Below, piece after piece: positions 48,646 through 57,024 of a DNA stretch of 64,000 nt (positions are counted from its first letter, which is position 1; each line of letters opens with the position of its first letter). Source of the stretch: Streptomyces chattanoogensis (GTDB lineage: Bacteria; Actinomycetota; Actinomycetes; Streptomycetales; Streptomycetaceae); NCBI RefSeq assembly GCF_001294335.1, contig NZ_LGKG01000150.1, forward strand, positions 16,118 to 80,117, given 5' to 3'. Below the pieces are notes generated by a model, which worked only from the letters and a program-made list of their open reading frames with translations, was not told the DNA's origin and made no database searches. Made by a program: the position numbers and the translations under genes.

Positions 48646-48907
48646 AGTTCCTCCGCGGAGCGTCTTCCGGACGGCAGGCCGGAGACGGCGAGCCGAGGGT
48701 GGGCGAGATCGCTGGACGGCGCCGGGTGCGACCACCGCGTTCCGTGCCGGAGCACGGTTACGGGAGGTCGGACGCCGGTGACCGGCGCATCGAAGCCCTG
48801 GCAGCAGGCGGCTGCCGGCTCGGGAAATCCGGGGAACCCGGGGAATCGAGGGGCTCAGGGAATCCGAGGAAGGCCGGGCGTCGACGGCCGGTGACGAGTC
48901 GCCGGAT

Positions 48908-49345
48908 CTAGATCCGCAGCACGGCCGATCCTGTGGGAGCCCTCAGCGCAGGCGCGGCCAATGCCTTGCCGGCCCCGCTCCCGGCACCGAACGGCTGCGC
49001 GGCAAGGGCCCGCTCCCCCTCCAGCGGGGAAGCACAGGGAGCTCCCAGCCCGGGGCCCTGCTGCGGCTTACCCGGCAGGCACTCCTCCGCCGCATGGGAC
49101 GCACCGCCATGTCCCCCGTCGTGGTGAGCAGGCGCCGCCTCTTCATGCTCTTCGTGCGCGAGGCTCGGGGCGGCAGCCGTCGTAGGCGCAGCCGCACTCG
49201 CGACGAGATGACCCCTCACGCCCTCGGCGCTCGCACCATGGGCGTACACGAGGCCGAAGAGAACCATGGCCACCCAGAACACCCGCAGCGGACCCGCCGT
49301 TGAGCGGACCCGCGACATGCCGGAGGTCGACCAGGCCGTCACCAC
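48908..49345 (-). CDS. DUF6153-like small exported protein
   Basis: A 145-residue protein with one N-terminal hydrophobic helix (VFWVAMVLFGLVYAHGASAE) and a His/Glu/Ala-rich exported part (HEEHEEAAPAHHDGGHGGAS) with two cysteines (ECLPG, APCAS), ending in SAVLRI. This resembles the Streptomyces DUF6153 family, whose ends read QLLRI; I recall it without known function. The His-rich part suggests metal binding. The start is uncertain: GTG 49345 or ATG 49318, neither with a good ribosome binding site. Same strand as the similar gene at 48247. Confidence 0.5.
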   Translation of the reverse strand: MVTAWSTSGMSRVRSTAGPLRVFWVAMVLFGLVYAHGASAEGVRGHLVASAAAPTTAAAPSLAHEEHEEAAPAHHDGGHGGASHAAEECLPGKPQQGPGLGAPCASPLEGERALAAQPFGAGSGAGKALAAPALRAPTGSAVLRI

Positions 49346-49391
49346 GCCGTGAGCTTAGCCGGTCCCTGGATCACCACCGGGGCCTCTCGAC

Positions 49392-49706
49392 TCAGTTCCT
49401 ACGGCGACGTCGTTGGCCATAGGGACCACGACTGTCGTGGGCGCGCCATTCTTCGTCGTGGATGTCCCGGTCCCCGCTCTGCTGTTTTCCTCCGGGTGTG
49501 GCGATCTGCTCACCTCGGCCGACTTGCTTGCGTAACGAGGCGTGCGGGTCGGGCCGCTCATCGGCGTAGCGCTCCCGCTCTCGCTCGGGCAGAGCTCCGG
49601 GGGCAGGCGGCTTGAGTGCAATCCGCTTCACCTTGGGACGGTCCCGTGCAGAGTCATGCGCCCCGCCCTCAGTGCCATCCGGCTGCGGCAATGACGTACT
49701 GCTCAT
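49392..49706 (-). CDS. Hydrophilic hypothetical protein
   Basis: A 104-residue, highly charged and probably disordered protein (DRPKVKRIALKPPAPGALPE, then ASLRKQVGRGEQIATPGG, ending RRRRRN). Support is moderate: open frame, fair codon bias, and a G-rich stretch before the ATG at 49706, but no relative or domain is recognised. It stands alone between an RsbW-like gene and a DUF6153-like gene, on the same strand as both. Confidence 0.4.
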   Translation of the reverse strand: MSSTSLPQPDGTEGGAHDSARDRPKVKRIALKPPAPGALPERERERYADERPDPHASLRKQVGRGEQIATPGGKQQSGDRDIHDEEWRAHDSRGPYGQRRRRRN

Positions 49707-49859
49707 CTGTTGGCCCCCGCCTCGTCGAGTCGTCTCAACGCCCGGAAGAGTCCTACCCGGAGCAGCCGTAATGAAGCGGATTTCGTTGACGTTGCGGCGT
49801 ACGGACACGCACCCGAGGCCCACTCGTGATGTGTACTCGTGAGGCCCGCTGTGAACCCC

Positions 49860-50348
49860 TCACGACGCCATCGGCAGCGCCGCGCCCTCCCGCCACTTGA
49901 GGATCTTGTCGAAGCTGACCACGGCGCCGCGTCTGCCGGTGCGGTTGCGGTAGCGGACGTGGTCGGTGAGGGCCTCGATCAGGAAGAGGCCCCGGCCGTC
50001 CTCGGCGTCCGCGGGGGCCTGCGCGAGGGTGGGTACGGGGGCGGGGGCGGGGGTGCGGTCCGTCGGGGAGCGGTCCGGGGGCTGTGCGGGGCGGAAGCCG
50101 GGGCCGGAGTCGGTGACCTCGATGCGACAGGTGTCGCCGTCGATGAAGGCGGTGACGCGGTAGTCCCCGTCGGCGGCGTCGCCGCCGTGTTCCACGGCGT
50201 TGGCGCAGGCCTCGGAGAGGGCGACGGACAGGTCGTAGCAGATGTCCGGATCGACGCCCGCGGTCTCCATCGTGCCCAGCAGCAGACGGCGGGCGAGCGG
50301 CACGCTCGCGGCCTCGCGTCGCAGTTGGAGGGACCACCAGATGCTCAT
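49860..50348 (-). CDS. RsbW-like ATP-binding regulator
   Basis: A 162-residue GHKL-fold protein of the anti-sigma kinase group. N box DLSVALSEACANAVEHGGDA, G1 box RIEVTDSGPGF and G2 box EDGRGLFLIEALTDHVRY are all present. Between G1 and G2 is a Pro/Ala-rich insertion (about 30 residues) replacing the ATP lid. ATG at 50348 has AGGAGG about eight bases before it, better than the start at 50378. Partner proteins are not encoded next to it. Confidence 0.85.
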   Translation of the reverse strand: MSIWWSLQLRREAASVPLARRLLLGTMETAGVDPDICYDLSVALSEACANAVEHGGDAADGDYRVTAFIDGDTCRIEVTDSGPGFRPAQPPDRSPTDRTPAPAPVPTLAQAPADAEDGRGLFLIEALTDHVRYRNRTGRRGAVVSFDKILKWREGAALPMAS

Positions 50349-50595
50349 CGCTCCAGCCTCCTGGCCACCGCTAGACATACCGTTACCTATTGCCGCACCC
50401 CAAGGTCCGTAAGCCTGCCCGGGACGTGACGCCGCTCATTCGGCGGAGGCGGGCAACGAGCGCACGGGTGGGGGCGTACCGACCCCCGCGCGCCCCTGCG
50501 CGCCCCGGCGGGCCCCGGTTCCGCCCCCTTGGCGCGGAACCGGGCGCCGCCCTGCCGTGGGCGGCCGGTGCGGGCAGTGGGATGATGTCGCCGCC

Positions 50596-51477
50596 ATGTC
50601 TGCCCCGCACGCCCCCACCACGCGCGCAGCCGCCGATCTGCGGCTGCTGAGGGCCGCGGTCTTCACCGCGGTCTGTGTCGTGCTGTCCGCGGCCGGGCAC
50701 ATGATGGCCTCATTCGCCGCCGTCCCGCTGTGGACGCTGGGCGTCGCCTGCGCCGCCGTGTTCGCCGTCGCGGCCCCGCTGGCCGGGCGGGAACGCTCGC
50801 TGCCGGGGATCGCCGCCGGGCTCGCGGTGGGCCAGCTCGCGCTGCACGCCGTGTTCGCGCTGGGCCAGCACCCGATGGCGATGCCCGCCGCAGGCACGGC
50901 CGGTGGCGCGGGCGGGCTCCGGGGGCTGTCCGATCAGGCGGCGGTCGCCATCGCCCGGCATCTCAGCTGCGGGCTGGGGACCGGCCGGCTGGGCGGCGCG
51001 GAGGCGCGGCGGATTCTGGGGTCGGGCGGCTTCGACACGGCGGTGGCGGGCGGGATGGGCGCGCCCGGCGGGTCCGGCGGCGCGGCCGTCGGCCCGCTGA
51101 TGCCGCACGCCGCCCCGCCGGACTCCGTCATGTCGGCCTGTCTGCTGCCGTCGCTGCCCATGGTGCTCGGTCATCTGCTCGCGGCGCTCGCCGTCGGGTG
51201 GCTGCTGCGGCGTGGTGAGGCGGCGCTGTGGCGCCTGGTGCGGCTGTCGGCCCCGGCGGCGCGTGAGGTCGCGGCACAGGCGCTGGTCGGTGCCCTGCGC
51301 TGGGTGCTTGCGCTCGTCCGCGCCCTGCTCGCCGGGCCCCGCGCGGCGCACGACACCACGCGGCGCGCCCCCGTTTCGTACGGGGATGACAAACCCGGTC
51401 CGCAGGAGCTCGCGCTCCACCACAGTGTCGTCCGGCGGGGACCGCCCGCCCCTGCCACCGTCACCCTCGCGGCCTGA
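50596..51477 (+). CDS. Membrane protein heading the copper gene cluster
   Basis: A 293-residue membrane protein. Helices lie at about residues 18-37 (AAVFTAVCVVLSAAGHMMAS), 42-60, 67-90 and 190-215 (LLPSLPMVLGHLLAALAVGW), with a Gly/Ala-rich external loop between and a basic cytoplasmic tail. Met and His residues cluster in GHMMA and GQHPMAMP, which may bind copper. It leads into YcnI, SCO1 and PCuAC genes on the same strand (120-base gap), so a copper-linked role is likely. Family not recognised. ATG at 50596 follows GATGTCGCCGCC without a strong ribosome binding site. Confidence 0.65.
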   Translation: MSAPHAPTTRAAADLRLLRAAVFTAVCVVLSAAGHMMASFAAVPLWTLGVACAAVFAVAAPLAGRERSLPGIAAGLAVGQLALHAVFALGQHPMAMPAAGTAGGAGGLRGLSDQAAVAIARHLSCGLGTGRLGGAEARRILGSGGFDTAVAGGMGAPGGSGGAAVGPLMPHAAPPDSVMSACLLPSLPMVLGHLLAALAVGWLLRRGEAALWRLVRLSAPAAREVAAQALVGALRWVLALVRALLAGPRAAHDTTRRAPVSYGDDKPGPQELALHHSVVRRGPPAPATVTLAA

Positions 51478-51598
51478 CGTACGCGAAGCACGCTCCCACA
51501 GGACGGGTACGGGCTCTCGCGCCGTCGCCGCACGCGCCGCCCGAGTACCCGTTCACCGCACTTGCCTGTGCACTTTCCTTCCCGTGGAGTGTCCCCGT

Positions 51599-52357
51599 AT
51601 GTCGAAGATTTCAAAGATGCCGAAGATGTCGAAGATCTCGCGTCTGTCCGTCGTGGGCGGCGTCGCCGCGGGCAGCGTGCTGCTGCTCGCCGGTCCGGCC
51701 TTCGCGCACGTCAGCGTGCAGCCCGGCACCGCCGAGAAGGGCAGCTTCGCCACCGTCGAATTCAAGGTCCCCAACGAGCGCGACGACGCCTCGACGGTGA
51801 AGGTCGAGGTCACCATGCCCACCGATCACCCGCTGGCGTCCGTGATGCCGGAGGCGGTGCCCGGCTGGCAGGTCGAGGTCAAGAAGGCCAAGCTCGCCAA
51901 GCCGATCGAGATGGAGGGCGAGAAGATCACCGAGGCGCCCACCAAGATCACCTGGACCGCGGACGGCAAGGGCGTCGCGCCCGGCCAGTTCCAGCGTTTC
52001 CCGGTCTCCGTCGGGCAGCTTCCGAAGGACGCCGACCAGCTCGTCTTCAAGGCCCTGCAGACGTACGACGACAAGGAGGTCGTGCGCTGGATCGAGCCGA
52101 CGAAGGAGGGCGCCCCGGAGCCGGAGAACCCGGCGCCGGTGCTCGAGCTGACGGCGGCGACCGGTGACGGCCACCACGGCGGGGCGACCGGGGCGGCGAA
52201 CAAGAACGGCGCCGCGGACAAGACCGGGGACGACGCCATGGCCAAGCCCGCGGGCAGCAGCGACACCACGGCGCGGGTGCTGGCCGTCGTCGGCATCGCC
52301 GCGGGCCTGGTGGGAACCGGCTACGCCCTGCTCGTCGGCCGCCGCCGCAACGCCTGA
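51599..52357 (+). CDS. YcnI-type copper-binding membrane-anchored protein
   Basis: A 252-residue exported protein of the YcnI/DUF1775 family. Signal peptide (SRLSVVGGVAAGSVLLLAGP) ends at AFA, leaving the mature N-terminus HVSVQPGTAEKG, whose first His is the copper-binding residue in this family. The domain has FKVPNERDDASTVKVEV, PGWQVEVKKAKL and WTADGKGVAPGQFQRFPVSV. The C-terminus has a single membrane helix and RRRNA tail (TTARVLAVVGIAAGLVGTGY). GGAG lies about ten bases before the ATG at 51599. Next to SCO1 and PCuAC genes, it should take part in copper delivery outside the membrane. Confidence 0.9.
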   Translation: MSKISKMPKMSKISRLSVVGGVAAGSVLLLAGPAFAHVSVQPGTAEKGSFATVEFKVPNERDDASTVKVEVTMPTDHPLASVMPEAVPGWQVEVKKAKLAKPIEMEGEKITEAPTKITWTADGKGVAPGQFQRFPVSVGQLPKDADQLVFKALQTYDDKEVVRWIEPTKEGAPEPENPAPVLELTAATGDGHHGGATGAANKNGAADKTGDDAMAKPAGSSDTTARVLAVVGIAAGLVGTGYALLVGRRRNA

Positions 52358-52431
52358 TGACCGACCGGGCCGGCGCGTGGCCTTCTCTCCCCGCACCGGC
52401 CCCGGCACCTACCCCCTTTGCAGAAGGACCC

Positions 52432-53073
52432 ATGCGCAGAACGACCCTGTTCGCGTCCGCCCTCGCGGCGGCCGCGGCCCTCTCCCTGACCGCCTGCGAC
52501 AACAACGACGGCAAGCCCGCCGCCGATGTCTCCGGCTCCACCTCCAAGCCGATCGTCACGCTCGACAAGCCGATCGAGAAGCCCGACCTCACCCTGACCG
52601 ACACCGACGGCAAGAAGTACGACCTGCTGGAGAAGACCAAGGGCCACCCGACCCTGATCTACTTCGGCTACACCAACTGCCCGGACGTGTGCCCGCTGAC
52701 GATGGCCAACCTGGCCGTCGCGGTCAAGCCGCTGTCGAAGGCCGAGCAGAAGGATCTGCGGGTGGTGTTCGTGACGTCCGACCCGGAGCGCGACACCCCC
52801 GCCGCCCTCAAGAAGTGGCTCGGCGGCATCAACAAGAACTTCATCGGCCTGACCGGGAAGTTCTCCGCCATCCAGGACGGTGCGCGCAGCGTGAACATCG
52901 GCATCGAGAAGCCGGTCAAGAAGAAGAACGGCGATGTCGTCTCCACGCACGGCGCGCAGGTACTGCTGACCTCCCCCAAGGACGACAAGATCCACTGGAT
53001 GGGCATGCAGGAGGCGACCTCCGACAACTACACCAAGGCACTTCCGAAGATCATCAAGGGGCAGAACCCGTGA
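52432..53073 (+). CDS. SCO1/SenC/PrrC copper chaperone lipoprotein
   Basis: A 213-residue lipoprotein (lipobox LTAC near residue 20) with a thioredoxin-like SCO1 domain. The copper site is complete: YFGYTNCPDVCPLTMANL (C-x3-C) and the distal His in VVSTHGAQVLL. It delivers copper to the CuA site of cytochrome c oxidase subunit II or keeps its thiols reduced. Other family blocks are FVTSDPERDTP and FIGLTG. ATG 52432 with AGAAGGA five bases upstream decides the start. Its TGA overlaps the GTG of the PCuAC gene (GTGA). Confidence 0.92.
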   Translation: MRRTTLFASALAAAAALSLTACDNNDGKPAADVSGSTSKPIVTLDKPIEKPDLTLTDTDGKKYDLLEKTKGHPTLIYFGYTNCPDVCPLTMANLAVAVKPLSKAEQKDLRVVFVTSDPERDTPAALKKWLGGINKNFIGLTGKFSAIQDGARSVNIGIEKPVKKKNGDVVSTHGAQVLLTSPKDDKIHWMGMQEATSDNYTKALPKIIKGQNP

Positions 53074-53549
53074 ACCGCCGCACCACCCGTACCACCCGCC
53101 CCAGCCTTCGGACCGCCCTCGCCGCCGTCCTCGCGCTCGGCGCCGGCCTCGCCCTGACGGGCTGCGGTCCCGAGGACAGCGCACCGCAGCTCAAGGTCGC
53201 CGACCCGTACATGCCGCAGCCGGTCACCCAGAGCATGGCCGGGGCGTTCTTCGTCATCAAGAACACCGGTGGCACCGCGGACAAGCTGACCTCGGTCACC
53301 AGCGACCTGTCCAAGGACATCACGATCCACAAGACGGTCGGCACGAAGATGGAGCAGGTCAAGTCCCTGGACGTGCCCGCGAACGGCGAGCTCCGGCTCA
53401 GCCGCGGCGGCAACCACCTGATGTTCATGGGCCTGAAGAACAAGCCGGCCGAGGGCGACAAGGTCTCCATCGAGCTGCACTTCGCCACCTCGGACCCGAT
53501 CAAGGTCGATGTCCCGGTGAAGGCCGGCGACTACGTACCGAAGAAGTAG
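53070..53549 (+). CDS. PCuAC-type copper chaperone lipoprotein
   Basis: A 159-residue exported copper(I) chaperone, DUF461/PCuAC. Lipobox LTGC near residue 31; the metal motif uses ITIHKTV, then Met in KMEQVKSLDV, and GGNHLMFMGLKN with His and Met (H-x-M pattern). The fold starts at PYMPQPVTQSMAGAFFVIKN. GTG at 53070 overlaps the stop of the SCO1 gene, giving a coupled pair as often seen in oxidase-assembly operons. It should pass Cu(I) to SCO1 or directly to oxidase. Confidence 0.9.
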   Translation: MNRRTTRTTRPSLRTALAAVLALGAGLALTGCGPEDSAPQLKVADPYMPQPVTQSMAGAFFVIKNTGGTADKLTSVTSDLSKDITIHKTVGTKMEQVKSLDVPANGELRLSRGGNHLMFMGLKNKPAEGDKVSIELHFATSDPIKVDVPVKAGDYVPKK

Positions 53550-53601
53550 CCCGAAGTAGTAGCCCGAGGACGTAGTCCGAAGACGTAGAGGAGCGATCAC
53601 C

Positions 53602-55587
53602 ATGGCCTTGGCCATCACCGGCTCCGCGCGGCGACGGAGCACCGGAGGCGCCGCGCTGCGCCTGCTGGCCGTCGTCGCCGCGCTGCTGGGCGCGCTGCTC
53701 GGCGGCGCCGCCCCGGCCTCCGCGCATGCCGCGCTGACCGGCAGCGACCCCGCGCAGGGGTCGGTGGTGGACAGCGCCCCCGAGCAGGTCTCGCTGACCT
53801 TCTCCGAGGGCGTGGCCATGGGCAACGACTCCCTCCGCGTCCTCGACCCGAAGGGCAAGCGGGTGGACCGCGGCAAGCTGCGCAATCTGTGCAGCGGCAG
53901 CGTCGTCAAGTACGGGGCGGGGCTGCCGCCGGGGCTCCCCGACGGTACGTACACCGTCGCCTGGCAGGCGGTCTCCGCCGACAGCCACCCGGTCTCCGGC
54001 GCCTTCACCTTCTCCATGGGTGCACCCTCCAAGACCACCGCCGCCGTCCCCCAACAGGAGGCGGGCGGCGGCCTGGTGGGCGCGCTCTACGGCATTGCCC
54101 GCTATCTCGCCTATGCCGGATTCGTGCTGCTGGCCGGTGGCGCGGCCTTCGTCGTCGCCTGCCGGCCGGCCGCCGCGCTCGTGCGGTCCGTACAGCGGCT
54201 GGTCGTGTACGGCTGGGCCGTGCTGACCGGCACCACCATCGCGATGCTGCTGCTGCGCGCCCCGTACACCGGGTCCGGCAGGCTCGCCGACGTCTTCGAC
54301 TTCGGCGGTCTCCAGCAGGTGCTGCTCACCAAGCCGGGCGCGGCGCTGGTCTCCCGGCTGCTGCTGCTCGCGGCCGCGGCGCTGTTCATCGCGGTGCTGT
54401 TCGGGGCGTACGCGCGGGCCCAGGAGGCGGGGGACGGCGATCCCGCCGAGGACGCGCGGCGGCGCAAGGACCTGGCGCTCGGGCTCGGCGTCGGCGGGGT
54501 GATCGTCGCCGCCGGGCTCGCCGCCACCTGGGCGATGGCCGAGCACGCCTCGACCGGACTGCAGACCGCGGTCGCGATGCCGGTCGATGTGCTGCATCTG
54601 CTCGCCGTCGCCGCCTGGCTCGGCGGGCTGGCGGCCCTGGTCGTGTCCCTCTACTGGGGACCGGCCGTCGAACGGTCCGCCGTCCGCCGCTTCTCGCGGA
54701 TCGCCTTCGGCTCGGTGCTGGTCCTGGTCGTCACCGGGCTCTACCAGTCCTGGCGTCAGGTCGGCACCTTGCGGGCGCTGACCGACACCTCCTACGGACG
54801 GCTGCTGCTGCTCAAGGCGGGGCTGGTGGTGGTGCTCGTCGGAATCGGGTGGGTGTCGCGGCGGTGGACCGGGCGGCTGGGGGAGGCCGCGGAGGTCACG
54901 CAGGCCGCCCCGGTCGATACGGACGCCGATCCGGACGGGGATGCCGATGCGGATGCCGATACCGATCCGGGTGATGTTTCACGTGAAACAGCCGGCCCCG
55001 CCCCCGACCCCGCCCGCGCCGCCCAACTCGCCCGCCAGCAGGTCGCGTTGCGCACCGCCCGCACCAAGCGCATCCGGGACGCCGACCCGGAGCGGCTGGG
55101 GCTGCGGCGGTCCGTACTGGCCGAGACATCGGTCGCCGTCGTCCTGCTCGCGGTGACCACCGTGCTGACCGCCACCGAACCGGCCCGCACGGAGGAGGCG
55201 GTCAAGGCCACCGGCGCCGCCGGGCGGTCCGCAGCGGCCAACCAGCCGCAGGTCCTGACCATCCCCTTCGACACCGGCGGCCCGCACGGCAAGGGCACCG
55301 CCCGCATCGACCTCGACCCGGGGCGCAGCGGCAGCGGCAATACGCTCCGGCTGCGGATCTCGGACCCGTCGGGCAGGACCCGGGATGTCCCCGAGGTGAA
55401 GATCTCCTTCACCCTCAAGGACAAGAAGCTGGGGCCGCTCCCGGTCGCCCCCAAACACTTCGGCAAGGGCCACTGGAGCGCGGACGGCGTCCAGTTGCCG
55501 GTCCCCGGGCGGTGGCGGCTGTCGCTGCTCGTACGGACCTCCGACATCGACCAGGTGACCGAGTTCAGGAACGTGAAGATCGGCTGA
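53602..55587 (+). CDS. CopC/CopD fusion copper transport protein
   Basis: A 661-residue membrane protein. Signal peptide, then CopC domain (about 41-140): mature start AHAALTGSDPAQGSVVDSAP and VSADSHPVSGAFTFSM carry the copper His ligands. CopD-type membrane part (about 160-405) with eight helices and conserved His in MAEHASTGLQT and VDVLHLLAVAAWLGGLAALV. An Asp-rich cytoplasmic or loop linker (VDTDADPDGDADADADTDPG) comes next, then a last helix and a YtkA-like C-terminal domain (LTIPFDTGGPHGKGTARIDL). The linker codons include a perfect parS site. GAGGAG precedes ATG 53602. The next gene overlaps its stop. Confidence 0.9.
   Translation: MALAITGSARRRSTGGAALRLLAVVAALLGALLGGAAPASAHAALTGSDPAQGSVVDSAPEQVSLTFSEGVAMGNDSLRVLDPKGKRVDRGKLRNLCSGSVVKYGAGLPPGLPDGTYTVAWQAVSADSHPVSGAFTFSMGAPSKTTAAVPQQEAGGGLVGALYGIARYLAYAGFVLLAGGAAFVVACRPAAALVRSVQRLVVYGWAVLTGTTIAMLLLRAPYTGSGRLADVFDFGGLQQVLLTKPGAALVSRLLLLAAAALFIAVLFGAYARAQEAGDGDPAEDARRRKDLALGLGVGGVIVAAGLAATWAMAEHASTGLQTAVAMPVDVLHLLAVAAWLGGLAALVVSLYWGPAVERSAVRRFSRIAFGSVLVLVVTGLYQSWRQVGTLRALTDTSYGRLLLLKAGLVVVLVGIGWVSRRWTGRLGEAAEVTQAAPVDTDADPDGDADADADTDPGDVSRETAGPAPDPARAAQLARQQVALRTARTKRIRDADPERLGLRRSVLAETSVAVVLLAVTTVLTATEPARTEEAVKATGAAGRSAAANQPQVLTIPFDTGGPHGKGTARIDLDPGRSGSGNTLRLRISDPSGRTRDVPEVKISFTLKDKKLGPLPVAPKHFGKGHWSADGVQLPVPGRWRLSLLVRTSDIDQVTEFRNVKIG
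54976..54989. promoter_or_regulatory. parS: parS site (ParB binding)
   Basis: GTTTCACGTGAAAC, a perfect 14-base palindrome identical to the Streptomyces parS consensus, with an extra matching T/A pair outside (TGTTTCACGTGAAACA). It lies in the coding linker of the CopC/CopD gene. Streptomyces parS sites cluster around the replication origin and load ParB for segregation. Confidence 0.92.
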
Positions 55588-56894
55588 TGAGCATGCAGAC
55601 GTCGCAGAAGCGGACGCCGGACCCACAGGCGCCAGAACCGCAGGCGCCGGCCGGGCAGGTCCCCTTGGAACTCTCCCGCCGCCGCCTGCTGGGCACCGTC
55701 GGCGCGGCGGGCGCGGCCGGACTCGTCGCCGGCGGAGCGGGCGGCGCCATCGGGGCCGCCGCCACCCATGACAGCGCTCCCCGGGCCCTCACCACCATCG
55801 GCTCGACCAAGGTCGCATTCCGCCCGGCGCGGGACCGGCACCAGGCCGGGATCACCACCCCGCTGCAGGCCAGCGGCCATCTCGTCGCCTTCGACCTGGC
55901 GCCGGGCAGCGGGCGCAAGGAGGCGGCCGCACTGCTGCGCCGCTGGTCGCGGACGGCCGAGGAGCTGATGGCCGGGCGGCGGCCGGACGCCGACACCGGG
56001 GTGGCACTGGATGCGGGACCGTCGTCGCTGACCGTCACCTTCGGCCTCGGCCACAGCTTCTTCGGCCGTACCGGCCTGACCAAGCGCCGCCCCGTCCAGC
56101 TCGACCCGCTGCCCGACTTCTCCGCGGACGCGCTGGACCCGAAGCGCAGCAACGGCGATCTGTGGATCCAGATCGGCGCCGATGACGCGCTGGTCGCCTT
56201 CCATGCGCTGCGGGCGCTCCAGAAGGACGCCGGCACCGCCGCGCGGCTGCGCTGGCAGATGAACGGCTTCAACCGCACCCCGGGCGCCACCGCACACCCG
56301 ATGACCAGCCGCAATCTCATGGGCCAGGTCGACGGCACCAACAACCCCAAGCCCTCGGACCCGGACTTCGACGAGCGGATCTTCGTGGGACGGGACGCCG
56401 ACCAGGAGTGGATGCGCGGCGGCTCGTACGCCGTGGTCCGGCGGATCCGGATGCTGCTCGACGAGTGGGAGAAGCGCTCGCTGCACGAGCAGGAGAAGGT
56501 CATAGGGCGGCGGAAGGCCAACGGCGCGCCGCTGACCGGCGGTTCGGAGACCACGCCGATGCGGCTGGACGCCAACGGCGCCGACGGGCTGCCCGTCATC
56601 CCCGCCAATGCGCACGCCCGGGTCGCGGCGCCGGAGTCCAACCAGGGCGCGGCGATGCTGCGCCGCCCGTTCTCCTTCCATGACGGGTTCCGCGAGGACG
56701 GGGCCCCGGACGCGGGACTGCTCTTCGTCTGCTGGCAGGCCGATCCGCTGCGCGCCTTCACCCAGATCCAGCGCAAGCTGGACCGCGGGGACGCGCTGTC
56801 GGCGTTCCTGCGGCACGAGGCGAGCGGGCTGTATGCGGTGCCGCCCGCGGCCGAGGCCGGTGACTACGTGGGCCGGCCGCTGCTGGAGGGCTGA
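55587..56894 (+). CDS. Tat-exported Dyp-type haem peroxidase
   Basis: A 435-residue DyP-type peroxidase. Twin-arginine signal (LSRRRLLGTVGAAGAAGLVA) in the first 65 residues, so it is exported folded with haem. The GXXDG motif is NLMGQVDGTNNPKP with the catalytic Asp; proximal His in NAHARVAAPESN; distal Arg in GSYAVVRRIRMLLDEW. This matches the EfeB/Tat branch of the family. The ATG overlaps the CopC/CopD stop, placing it in the copper operon, which suggests a shared function in metal or oxidative stress handling at the cell surface. Confidence 0.9.
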   Translation: MSMQTSQKRTPDPQAPEPQAPAGQVPLELSRRRLLGTVGAAGAAGLVAGGAGGAIGAAATHDSAPRALTTIGSTKVAFRPARDRHQAGITTPLQASGHLVAFDLAPGSGRKEAAALLRRWSRTAEELMAGRRPDADTGVALDAGPSSLTVTFGLGHSFFGRTGLTKRRPVQLDPLPDFSADALDPKRSNGDLWIQIGADDALVAFHALRALQKDAGTAARLRWQMNGFNRTPGATAHPMTSRNLMGQVDGTNNPKPSDPDFDERIFVGRDADQEWMRGGSYAVVRRIRMLLDEWEKRSLHEQEKVIGRRKANGAPLTGGSETTPMRLDANGADGLPVIPANAHARVAAPESNQGAAMLRRPFSFHDGFREDGAPDAGLLFVCWQADPLRAFTQIQRKLDRGDALSAFLRHEASGLYAVPPAAEAGDYVGRPLLEG

Positions 56895-57024
56895 GCCGGG
56901 GCGGGCCCGGAGGCCCGCCCGGTGATCCGTGAAACCGCCCGCTGGGCCCCGTACGGGCTCGGTATCGTGGCAGACAGAGAGAGATCGGCGGGGCGCCCCC
57001 GCGATGACGCGAGGAGTCCGTTGC

